Assembly: GCA_025175895.1 (NCBI GenBank)
Contig: CM045993.1
Location: 62,190,621 to 62,254,620 of the forward strand
Source: Wurfbainia villosa
Taxonomy: Eukaryota > Streptophyta > Magnoliopsida > Zingiberales > Zingiberaceae
Reading direction: 5' to 3'
DNA length: 64,000 bases
Shown here piece by piece: positions 45,409 to 56,148 of the stretch (position 1 is the stretch's first letter; every line of letters begins with the position of its first letter). A program made the translations under genes and the position numbers. The notes below the pieces were generated by a model. It was not told where the DNA came from. It did not search any database and saw only the letters and a list, made by a program, of their open reading frames with translations.

Positions 45409-47670
45409 GATCAATCAATTAACCTTAAAATACAAATCAAGCATATATGAGAAAATGATTTTAAAATGCATCAACATACATTTATAAATCCCATTCATTT
45501 TTCGAATTTCAAAAACCTCAAAATCACTTTGGGAGATCGTAGGTCCATCTCCAAATGGGCTGATATCCAACATAGATATGAACAACTTTGGAGAGAGTCC
45601 TACAAGTCATTCATAGCTACGATGGTAGGTATCAAATATACCGATTGCATATCACATATATGCAACTATCACAATGTTCTATCAACTAATTGAATGTTCA
45701 CACATACATCGGGTTGTTAACTCATTAACAAGTATGCATCATATGCATAGCAGCCAACTTCACCTCCCTTCACATCGACCTTGTGTTGGTGCAGGGGCAC
45801 TAGATAATCAAACCTGTGTTTTGATTATGGCAAAGACATAAAGTTAAGTTTACATCGTTATCTCACGAGCTAAATCAAGTGTGCAGAAAAATGCTAAAGC
45901 TGGAGTTGAAGGCTAGTGACACCCGGAGGAAGCCGCGGTGGTCGGGCGACACTCGAGTGACTTCGGAGGGAGCCGAAGGAATCGAATGGAAGGCCGAAAG
46001 CGAGAGCTACTATCGAGGTAAGCTCGTGTGAGTGAAAGATTGTAAGGTCGTGTCCTCTTTACGGGGACAAGTGTAGGCGGCGATCCGATTAAGACTTCCC
46101 ATGGAAGGTCTAGGTCGAGATCGAACGGTCAGAAACCATCGCATTTATCATTTTCCGAGCTAACCTCTTACTGCAGGGAAGTGGCGGTGTGATCATCGGA
46201 CATCAAGCGATCCATCGATGCTCATCGATCGATGGTGATGAATCAGCCTTTGCGCTAGGTCAAAACGGATAAGGTTTGATGCGGCCACTTCGCGATAAAA
46301 TTTGGACAACTTCGTGATCTGTTCCGAAAAAAGAGGAGACATATTCAGAGGCCAAAATCTATAAAAGGAGGGGAGGATTCCAACTCCAAGCATCATCAAG
46401 TTTATTCATTAAGTGCTCCTACAACGCCAACACTCCAACGCCGTCATAACGCTGACGCGATGACAAGTTCAAATCTCCTTCGTCGGCAGCAGTAGCAAGT
46501 AATTATTTTTATTGTATTCTTTATTTTAATCGTAACGAGGTGAGGTAGGCTTGTTGCCTCATCCTCGTACATTCGGTTTTTGTGATCGTTGTCTCCTACC
46601 TCTTTGCCCTCCGTACGCGGTCTAGGACCGATAGGGCCTTGGAGTAGCAACCGCTGGGTTGTGAACCAAGTAAAAATAAACGTGTTCCTTTATTTTCCAC
46701 TTCTCTTACTCGTTTAATTGTCTAATCGAACGAAACGTCGAAAAGATTTACGATCGCTATTCACCGCCCCCTCTAGCGATGCTTCTCGATCCAACACCTT
46801 GGAGAGAGTCCAACAAGCCGATGCTCTAGGCTAAAGTCAACCCATTAATCGAGAAATAGTTTTAATATGGTTAGAGTGCATTCAACCAATTAGTCCGGCT
46901 TGGAGAGAGTCCAACAACCAAAGCTAACGATTGACCTTTGACTCTTACCATATTAGTATTAAACTATTCCATAATTTGAACATGTTCGGGTTCGAGCCAG
47001 GCTTGGAGAGTGTCCAACAACCCAAACAAGAAACAGAACTCTGGTTCTAACCATATTAATGGAAGGTGTAGGCTTTAATATTGAGTAAGGGATTTTATGT
47101 CTAATCCTCTTTGCATGTAAATAACTATTATCTACATGGCATGACATACATAACATACATCTACATATCACGACACGCATGACATAATGATATGCATCTA
47201 ATGCAATTACATGACATACAATTATGACATGTACAAAATTTCCTTATATGTCATAACTATTTATGGAAATAAAATATGTTTGAGATTTAATTCTTCAAAT
47301 CAAATCATGATTAAATTAGGAAACAAATTTCCAAATCTAATCACATATTTTATTTGTGGAAAGAGTTGATTAAGGAAAGTCAATTTTAATTTAGGAAACA
47401 AATTACCTAAATTGTCAAAACTATTTATGGAATTAAAATATATTTAAGATTTGATTCCCAAATCAAAATATGATTAAATTAGGAAACAAATTTCCGAATC
47501 TAATCAAATATTTTATTTATGAAAAATGTTAATTTCCATAAATACTTCTAACTTTCCAAAAGTAGAAGATTTCCATAAATACTTCTAGACTTTCCAAAAT
47601 TAAAAATTTCCATAAATATAATTACGACTATTACAAAACAATTTTACGATTATGTCGAAACACAACCTAG
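45409..47670 (-). other. Leader of C, interrupted by a solo LTR
   Basis: Reverse counterpart of D 3236-4508. The GGAGAGAGTCCAACAA motif stands near 45588, 46802, 46902 and 46993 (reverse orientation), and the AT-rich 37-base array near 47535-47620. No gene seen. Confidence 0.75.
45784..46796 (-). repeat. Solo LTR, SIRE-like family
   Basis: TGTTGGTGCAG to GATCCAACA, 1013 bp, flanked by exact CCTTG (45779-45783 and 46797-46801). Start and end resemble the G LTR (GTGTTTTGATTATGGCAAAG; CCCCCTCTAG), reading on the plus strand as 5' to 3', so the true orientation is plus relative to this window. TATA box TATAAAAG at 46360-46367 supports that. It arose by recombination between two LTRs. Confidence 0.88.
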
Positions 47671-47682
47671 GCTCTGATACCA
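47671..47682 (-). other. Primer-binding site of C
   Basis: Minus strand TGGTATCAGAGC, one base from the LTR. Confidence 0.88.
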
Positions 47683-47683
47683 C

Positions 47684-48580
47684 TGTTAGGTTTCTGGCAC
47701 CACGGCGAGTGTGTGTTCGAACATGTTTCGTAAACATGTGCACAGCAGAAAAAATAGAAATAATAAATCTAATTTATTACAATACACACACCACACGCAT
47801 GCATAATACAACATGTATAGACATACCCATAGTTTCAAATTTTGCAATAAAAGGAAATTTATTCTACGTATACCTGACGTATCACGTGTAGCGGGAAAGG
47901 CATCAACCGGAGCGACCCTCGCTAGAATCGCCTCTATCCGTATCCACGCTGAGTATCTTCGGGATGACTTCACAAAGTCATGTGCCTCGTCTTCGTACGA
48001 GTCACTAGCCTCGTGTCGAAGATGATGTGATCGAGAGAAGATCACAATTTAAATCAAAATTCGGATTCAAAATGAGTCCTCAAAAACTCGCTTCTCCGGA
48101 GAGGTATTCGCCCACCGTTTGATGAATCCTTCATCCTCCACCTATGAGGATTACCGGAGATTGAATCCCCAGCAAGGAAGCTGTTGTCGGAGCTCCAAAC
48201 ATTATCCAAACGATGCTCCAACACGAAGTAAACAAGCTGTCCAGAAAACTGGACAGCTTTGGTGGAGGATTAGCGTCGGCCAAATAAGGAAGCTAGATGC
48301 TCACCTTGTCGCCGGAGCCAAGGAAGATCACCGAAGGGTCACCGGAGGATCGCCGGCTGAAGCTTGGATGCCGGCAACAACTTGGACGGCGGCACAAGAG
48401 GTGGGCGGCGGCTAGAGTTTGGGCGCCAACCACAAGAGGAGAGGAGGGAGAGGGGCGGCAACTTTGGATTAGGGCTCTCATTAAACCCTTGAGCCCTATT
48501 TTATAGAGAACAAATTCTCCTAATGGTTATTGGTTCATAACCAAAACCCGTTAACCTGCTCCATTAATTTAATTTAAAAT
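47684..48580 (-). repeat. 5' LTR of C, cut by element E
   Basis: Reverse counterpart of D 2310-3221. It holds the 11-bp hairpin (48234-48259) and the TATA box near 48500. Element E begins at 48581; the rest should follow E beyond the window. Confidence 0.87.
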
Positions 48581-49827
48581 TGTTGGGATGTATACTGAAA
48601 ACTCTATCTTTTGTATGAACATCTTTATTTTGAAATAAGAATCACAAGATCATTATTTGCATATTTTAATGGCTATGCATATTGTCTAATACATTACATT
48701 GTAGATAACATGGTGTGTGGTGTCACACGGGAGATCATGTTATCGGCTCCTTGTAAAGTATAAGTAAAGGCTCACAACCGAGATGGCTTTGGACAAACCA
48801 TTGGAATGGTTGTAGTGTGATTTGGTATTGGTTTGTCTTGACCATAGAATCACACTAGTGCACTTTGTGTGTATTGAGCAGGACCAACTTAGAGGTGATT
48901 CGATTTATTGCTGACTACATAATCGAATCGAACCTCAGATATTATATTGTACATACTCTTAATCCCGATATAATAACGGGCACATATACTTAGTATTCAT
49001 TTCTTTGATTTACCAATGGGCGAGATTTATAGAATAAATTGATAGGCTCGGTAAGTTGAGAAATGATATTATTTATATGGTGTCGTTGATTATAGGAGGA
49101 AACCGTGTCCTATATATTAGGATGATGATGTCCCCTTGAGGAGCTCATAAGGTTCATCATGTAAACCCTGCAAGGGGACTTGGTCCAGCATAATGGAAAG
49201 GTTGAGTGGTACTACTCATGGAGTTAGATGTTGATAAATTAATGGTCAGTAAATTAATTAATCAACGGACATTCGAGATCTTAAACACGGGGAGAAATTT
49301 ATATATAATATATGGAGCCCATATTATCTTATGGGGGTTGGTGAGGTAGATCAATGATAATCCTTTAGTGGATTGGATTATCATTAATGGATCGGGCTTT
49401 ATGTGGGCTTGATCCATGGGTGGACAAGATCCAACTCCTCCTCATGGTCCCTATTGTAGCCTATTAACACCTCATGAAGCTTAGATCCAATGGATAGAAA
49501 TAAAACTCTAGAACAAAAGGTAGAGATTAAATCTCTAAGATCCGACTGTTGAGATTAAATCTCTAGATCTGATGGTTGAGATTAAATCCCTAGAACCAAT
49601 GGTGAATATTAAAATAAGGCTTATCCCTAAACTCTAAAAAAGGAGGCTTAGGGTTGGCGTGGAGAACAATTAGAGAAGCTAGGGTTTTTGGAGGTTGGTG
49701 GCAAGAAGCAAGGGCTAGGGTTTGGAGCATTGGCGGCACCAAATAAGGAAACAACTTCCTTATTTTTCTTCTTCCTCAAGCTTGCCGGCTCCCATTGAAG
49801 CCCTTCCAGCCCTTGGCCGACATTTGA
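48581..49827 (+). repeat. 5' LTR of E, left piece
   Basis: TGTTGGGATG start; the right piece is at 59454-60114 and together they make about 1.9 kb, as in E2. The TATA box is decayed (TAAAAAAG near 49636). Confidence 0.9.
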
Positions 49828-50258
49828 TGTCACGCCCTAGAGTATACCATGTCGAAAAGCAAACGGACGGCATCTCCCCTGTACGTGGCAACATATCGGG
49901 TTAATACAAGGCCCGTATGCAACAATCATAGTTAAATCAAATACAGCAGCATCTCACAGGCATATGTAAAACATATATCAAATACATGCATACATATATA
50001 TCTGCAATGCATATGCATGGTCATGTCTGCACACCCAACTCGCTACCACGATCCCAGTGTGGCCTAGGTGACACGACATGACAACTATCCCAACTCCAAC
50101 CGCCACCACTCTCGAGTGACCGAGTTGGGTAGTATGAAACAGTAGCTAGCCCGCCATAGAGCTATATGCTACCCACACGGGGGTCCCTGCTGCTAGCTGC
50201 TCCGTCCCTACCCATGAGTAGACGAGCATCGCACCCAGGACAACTGCACATCACACGA

Positions 50259-50403
50259 CCACTGTCTATAGTGGGTGAGTGCGCTAACTACCACTCCGCA
50301 CAGTGGCCAAGTGTGCATCTCCAGCTACCACCATCCATAGTGGCCGAGAACGGCACGCACAACAATGCTCTGTCCTCAACCCTGCAACCACTACCCCGAG
50401 TGG
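50259..50403 (-). repeat. Series of CCACT-N6-AGTGG inverted repeats in H LTR
   Basis: Four short hairpin-like units at 50259-50274, 50291-50306, 50328-50343 (CCACC variant) and 50388-50403; each has a five-base arm and six-base gap. A looser one lies at 50105. The set recurs in the other LTR around 57420-57570 with changes. Confidence 0.6.
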
Positions 50404-52064
50404 CCGAGAAGGCAGGATGACTAACGATCCGTCTCAACCACAAGGGAGACTCAGTCAACAGCATGCATGCAATGTAATGATGCATAGCTCCATACATGTA
50501 TCCTCGCCACACTCCCTATCCCACGGGGAGTCCTGGTCAACCAAAAGTCAACTATGCAAGGACTACAATCCATAAGACTCTCTCTATCACACAAAGAGTC
50601 ATATACACCTGACAATCAACCATGCTAAGACCTCTAGTCAGTAGCGAGATACTATCGACCTTCCATAACAACACACAGGCACACAATCCATAAGGAATAT
50701 ACCATCACGCTAAGACCTCTAGTCTATAGCCACATACTGACAACCACACACTTATCTATGCACAGACAACTAGATCCACCATAGATGCACCACTAATATG
50801 GGTAGGATATAACAATCGACTCCATAATCCAATCCATTACCTAGTTCTAGTGATGTAACACAGTTACCCAATCTGAGGTCACAAAGATAACCCTAACCAC
50901 CTGTACTTACTGAACATCCATCAGCCAACACATAATAGGGTTTATAGTTCCTATCCGTGCTAGATATCAATGAAGTAACAGAGTATATATCTCAAAGGTC
51001 AAAGGCAGTACAAGCATATGATTAAACATGAGTGGATTTAAGGTAAATAGGTATAAACATATATCCAAGATCATGCACTGGAATTTTATCAAAACTACCG
51101 GACCAGGTAGATATTACCCACATGATACGAAGCTCGAAACCCCTCGGCAGAACATACATCTACACCCAATCGAAATAAATAGGAGAAACAGAGACCCATC
51201 CATAACAACTGCTGTGAACATAAATGCTCCAAGACTTACCTCACAACACCGACGATCCTAACATCAATCTCCAAAGGAAAATCAGCAATTAGCAATTGAA
51301 ACTGAAAGAGGGTATCAAGGCTTACCGAATCAAATCACTACCGGCAGCCATCCCCTTCATCGTCCCCTGTTCACCGACTAGATTTCTAAGTTTCGATCAG
51401 AAATTACATCAAGAAGACAACTCCAATCCAACATCAAGGAGAAACAGCGACACTCACCTAGCTACCACAAAGATCAGCCGGAGTACAGTCACTGTCAATC
51501 CAAGCTCCCAACGACACGAGCATTCACCATTCCAGCTCGCAATCGAGATGGCAGGTGACAGTGCAAGTGAAGACTTCCGGCGCGATGATGGCAAGCCGAC
51601 TCGGATAAGAGAAGGGCACGACGATATGAGCTCGGGGAAGAAGAGAATGACGATGGCGACTATCCGAGCTCGTGCGATGGCGAGATTCGTGTACAGGTCG
51701 ATTAGGGCGACCGGATGAGATGGACGGCGGTTGCCGATGGCTAGAGGTCGGAGAAGTGGGGCGCGAGTGAGGGTAGGCAACCAGCCGGCGCTGCTTGCTC
51801 CCAACTGAGATCAGTGGCGTTGGGTGGAGGCTAGCCGAGGATGGGCGACGATCGGGATTTTGACGAAGATTTGCGATTGGGAGAAGAAATCAGAGATCGC
51901 GGCTGAGAAAGGGGAGAAATCGTGTTGGAAGAGGGAGCTGCGACAGCGTGGAGGAAAAACAGGATTGCGATGGAAGAAGCCGAAAATCGCGATCGGAAAG
52001 CTTTAAAGGTGGTTCGGCGGTTTGGTTCAAGCGAACCGGTTCAAACCAAACCTAACCCAAATTA

Positions 52065-52198
52065 AGCCCAACTCAAACCCAATTCAATTTGGTTCAGCCC
52101 TTAACCCAAGTCAAACCCAATGAATTCATGCCAATGGGTTCAGCCCAATTTCAAGCCCATTTCCAGCCCAACCACTTCGGCCCAATAAAGACAGCCCA
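52065..52198 (-). promoter_or_regulatory. Array of site II-like motifs in U3 of H LTR
   Basis: Six RGCCCA words (52065, 52142, 52154, 52165, 52179, 52193) read as TGGGCY on the element's sense strand, the site II promoter motif bound by plant TCP factors. A TTTAAAG lies just downstream near 52003. The same array is in the other LTR at about 59220-59365. Confidence 0.45.
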
Positions 52199-52292
52199 AT
52201 TTAATCCATTAATTAACCCCACTTAAATCACTAATTAAACCCAATTAATTAAAAGGTTTAATCCATATATAATTTTCTTTTCGTATTTTACA

Positions 52293-52302
52293 TTCTCCCC
52301 CA
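52293..52302 (-). other. Polypurine tract of H
   Basis: Minus strand TGGGGGAGAA abuts the LTR. Confidence 0.75.
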
Positions 52303-53990
52303 ATTATAAAAATTTGGTCCCCAAATTTCCGACTCATGTACGAGTACGAGATGTCACAATAACCATCTCAAGTATCCGGAGCAAAGTCACACCTCAAGTG
52401 ACTAAGTGGGGTACTGAGCTCGAATATTATATTCCAGCTCTTATATACACTTTCAACCAACCTATTAAAAGGTAAACAACTATACCAGAGTGGAGCTCTA
52501 TACTCGCAACCGATGGGAGACTTTACCAGAATCGTAAGGTGAATCATGAATCACTATCAGAAATGATACCCAACGATACCCCATGGATATAATTCCATCA
52601 AGCAATCCAACGGAGTCCATCTTACGGCTCAGAAGAAAATGAGTGAACCTAGCTAATCGATCATCGATTACCCAAATCCTATCAAGTCCTTTCTGAATTC
52701 TAAATAATCTCCCAACACAGTCTAACGTACTAGGCTCCCACTTCATCATGGTACGTAACCCTACCGATCACAATATTCCACCTTTGCTTGTTGGCGAAAT
52801 CAACCGTGTCCCATATATCGTTCCACCAACATGAACATCTCAATATTCACTATTTTCGGATACACTCCGAATAAATCATCACTCTCGGATGAAGAGTGTC
52901 CTGAAACCACTCTTCCTAAATCGAATGCAACTCTGGGAACCCACTATTCTCTTCGGAGATGAAGAATTCCTTTCTCACAAGAGAAATCAATCTAATGTCC
53001 AAAATTCACTCTATCACATAGAACTGAAAATAACTGGAAGCCTATAATGACCAATATCGCTAGTTTCTCAACTAGCGTACACATAATATATGTTTCATTC
53101 AACTGCATCGAAATCGCTCCTAATCCCTGAAATGATGCCTCTGCGTACAATACCCTTCCATCCATATCGGATGGATTAACTAATACTAATGCAAACGTCA
53201 GTCATCAACTAGGCCCTGAAACATAGCTTCACAAACTTCCGACCAGGTGATTTTCATCACCTTCTTGGTCCAACAAGTCGGCGGTATAGTATCGCTAGAA
53301 CATCCTATCCTCATCTATGGTAAATACCAAATCAATCTAGGGAACCATAACTTCCCTTAAGATCGTGAATATATTCATAACTATATCATCCACAGATGTG
53401 ATGACAATCGATCTCAAATACTCCAAGAGTACTTGATTTCTCAGATCCATGAACGACTAAATCGTCGATAGGTCTAACGACATTATCAACCACTCATAAA
53501 ATTCATACCAAGTATGAAATGTCGTCTTCTACACACCTGCATCCTTTTACTTTAGGCTGATGATAGCTCACTCGTCACACCGACAATGATAATTTTATGA
53601 CACTAAGTCACTACAATATCAATCTCAATCGTAGATCAACCCTAGGGTATACACAGGTGTTATTTAGCTGATCTAAACTGAGCATCTATCCATGAAGAAG
53701 GATATTATTTCCAACAACTACTGCATTCCATCATCAATAATCGATGCATAACCTCAAAGGTTCGTCTCTCTTCTAACAAAGAGTTTCAAGTCTTCCCAAG
53801 AAGTAACACTGAGGTAGATAAATCTCCCATAGTGTTTAGCAACACTGATACCCATAAAATCATCTCTCGGTATGAGGTCCCCAATATTAGGACTATTCCC
53901 AAAATCACCTTAATCACATATTCCACTTGCCCATACAGTGGCAAGCCCAGGAGTTCATTCGAATCTATATCCGAATACTCTCAGATTATA
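52303..53990 (-). pseudogene. pol remnant of H: RT, RNase H, integrase
   Basis: Minus strand, many stops and shifts. RT: YHQPKVK and EDDIS near 53570, then IDDLVVHGSEKS near 53470-53430, the catalytic xDD site and its follow-on. Connection/RNase H: KKVMKITWSEVCEAMFQ near 53260, then LYAEASFQGLGAISMQ near 53110. Integrase core: KWEPSTLDCVGRLFRIQKG and IWVIDDRLARFTHF near 52740-52630. This order is gypsy-type. Integrase C-terminus and any chromodomain are not recognisable. Confidence 0.75.
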
Positions 53991-56129
53991 TGCACATCCG
54001 AGATATCAATTATACCCCCATTTCAACAATTTAACTATCCGTAAGGATATGTCTATAGTAGAGGTATGTCTATCAAAGTCTAAGGGTATCCCTTGACTTC
54101 GTGATCGTTGGTCAACATCTCACCTGACGGTAGAGATACCACTAATCCGCAAGTCGATAGGAACCCATCTAATCCTATCTAAGAATGTTATAGATAAAGA
54201 TATCTGTAAACTACCAGTATCTCTCAATATATCCGCAAATAGGATAACCTAAAGTAATACCCTGAATGTCCAATTCTTCGATATACTATGTCTCTTCTCG
54301 AGTACTCATGTAAACTCACCCAACATCTGTTCTGGACGGCTGAGCTAATGTAGGTTCAAAAGACTATCATGGAAGAACTAAAAACACCTGTTGAACTGCG
54401 ATGCAATACTCAAAATATCTGCAATGGAGATGGTAAACACTGTTGTACTGGCAAAGGGTACATATCCGGCTGTACAATACTGAAAAACTGTCAACATCAT
54501 AGCACGCTCCATCTTTATGAATGGTATAGTTGCACCCGGAGAATACGGCATAGATACGACCATCGTCGTCTACTCTCTCTCCTCTGAACAAATCATAACT
54601 ATGCCTGGGAAGGTAATAGTTGCTGTCGTCTGGGAAGGTAACAATTGTTGTCTGAACGTCTGAGTCTTCTGAGATGTCTTCGGCTGATACTGCTGAGTAA
54701 CTTACTTCTTTCGGATGAAAGTATCAAAGAGCTCCAACTATATCTGAGGTAGTAGATCGCTGCTGATGTGATAATCCATTCTTCTGTCATGATCTTGACT
54801 TCTGAGGTTGTGGATCGTCCGCTCAAAAGCATCATCCATAGTCTTCCACTGAATCTTCAAAGTACATACTCTCCTTGTAGATACCGGCTACTTATAGTAG
54901 AAACAGATACAATGGTCCATCGAATAATCTAACTCTGGTGTCATCGTGACCCGCACTCCATGCACACACTCCCTTCGGAGTCTTTCCTCTGATTTCATTG
55001 ATAAACATGAGAAGATGCTGACGATCTACAGTCAGTCTTCTATGATCGAAAAACTCTCCAATAGTCGCTCGTAGTCCAAGACTCCAATCTTGCTCCTTTT
55101 TTCAAACATTCGGAGACTTCTAATTCCAATAATTTGACTTGCAATATATGCTTATCAAATCTCCAACTCTTAAACACTTGCTACGTAGTCATTCTTATCC
55201 ACATGACTCGGTCTAAGGACTTCCGGTAGGATCTGGTAAGAGATCGAAACATCATGATCAAGATGTCAACCAATAACCTGTGGGTGGCCAAAACCAACCC
55301 AATCACATTCTTGGGCAATTAAATGGGCGTAACCCTTGCAAGTCTAACGACTCTGCATGGTACTTTCGTCACCAAACGATCACCCAACCTAAAGCTCAAG
55401 AATTCCCTGACGATGAGTCAAAGAAGATGACGTGGGGAAATACTCTCTCACAACATCACTAGACCGTAACCAAGTGATGTGTTATTTCCCGTAGGTTATT
55501 TCCTATCTCTTCCACCAAGTACCGGCTAGATCCGGATAATGGTATGCAGCTAACTTAGCTTCCTCTGTATAACACGAGTTAAGTTCTCAAAAGTACCCTC
55601 AACATTATACAACCTAGAACGACCAACTCAGGGATCAAAATCCCTATGAATATCACCAAAATAATCCTCTACTATCTGCATCAGCAATAGTATACTCGCT
55701 TAGTCCATTACCCCTCAGGTAATAATCTGACAAACATAATTAGTGGAAATCCTTAGGACTATAATCCTTGATCTCCATAAGAGATGGGCCTACCTAATCC
55801 CTGCTTTCCGACTCGGTATCAGTCGGCTCTCAAAGGTAATTACCTTTTCGATAGTAGGTACATATCTAATAACCTCAACATATCGTTCCCGTGGTCAAAC
55901 TCAAACCACGGTTACGAATACTAACCAATATCCTACAAGTCATCCATGTTATAAGCAACTAAATGCATAACCAATAAAAGGGTATGTAATAACAATTAAC
56001 ATACCTTAAACCTTGTAGCTCGGAGATGTCCGCAACAGCCAAATCCTAGAACTCACGAACTAAAACTGATTAAAGCAAAACTCGATGTCCGAACGAAATC
56101 AAATCCGAAAGTGGACTTCGCAACCTAGG
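53991..56129 (-). other. Upstream interior of H
   Basis: The place for gag and protease. I could not recognise a Gag core, zinc knuckle or protease motif; only short overlapping frames on both strands (for example 54369-54591). Probably decayed beyond reading by eye. Confidence 0.5.
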
Positions 56130-56141
56130 GCTCTGATACCA
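56130..56141 (-). other. Primer-binding site of H
   Basis: Minus strand TGGTATCAGAGC, seven bases from the LTR end. Confidence 0.8.
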
Positions 56142-56148
56142 ATAAAAT

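Larger units (their letters stand above)
17047..48580 (-). mobile_element. Element C: defective Ty1/copia element hosting the nest
   Basis: On the minus strand: LTR (48580-47684), primer-binding site, leader, gag, protease, integrase (to 43415), then RT resuming at 18182 and ending at 17047 where D was inserted. It is interrupted by the A/B compound (18183-43414) and by a solo LTR (45784-46796). Both halves join in frame at TCCTC. C is the same subfamily as D. Its RNase H and 3' LTR should lie left of the window, beyond D. Confidence 0.85.
49828..52292 (-). repeat. 3' LTR of H with internal deletion
   Basis: 2465 bp against 3305 in the other LTR. About 840 bases are missing at 49918, where CCCGTA joins TGCAACAATC; an ATATGCA-like overlap could have guided the loss. 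Open frames inside (51296-51804) are LTR sequence and not credited as genes. Confidence 0.87.

Noticed and set aside
1184..48580. Self-integration as the source of the C/D inverted arrangement
   Set aside because: The two RT break points differ by about 100 bases instead of the 5 expected at one target, and a D-into-C insertion plus a D deletion explains the junctions more simply. It is kept only as an alternative.
51296..51804. Paired sense and antisense frames in H LTR, also at 58567-58967
   Set aside because: These are GC-rich LTR leader sequence; the two copies differ by indels and no domain is seen.
52498..52749. Independent small gene of 83 codons
   Set aside because: Its peptide matches the core of a gypsy integrase and lies next to RT and RNase H remnants, so it is part of the H pol remnant.
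54367..54591. Overlapping open frames on both strands inside H
   Set aside because: All under 80 codons, in the decayed gag region, with no recognisable motif.
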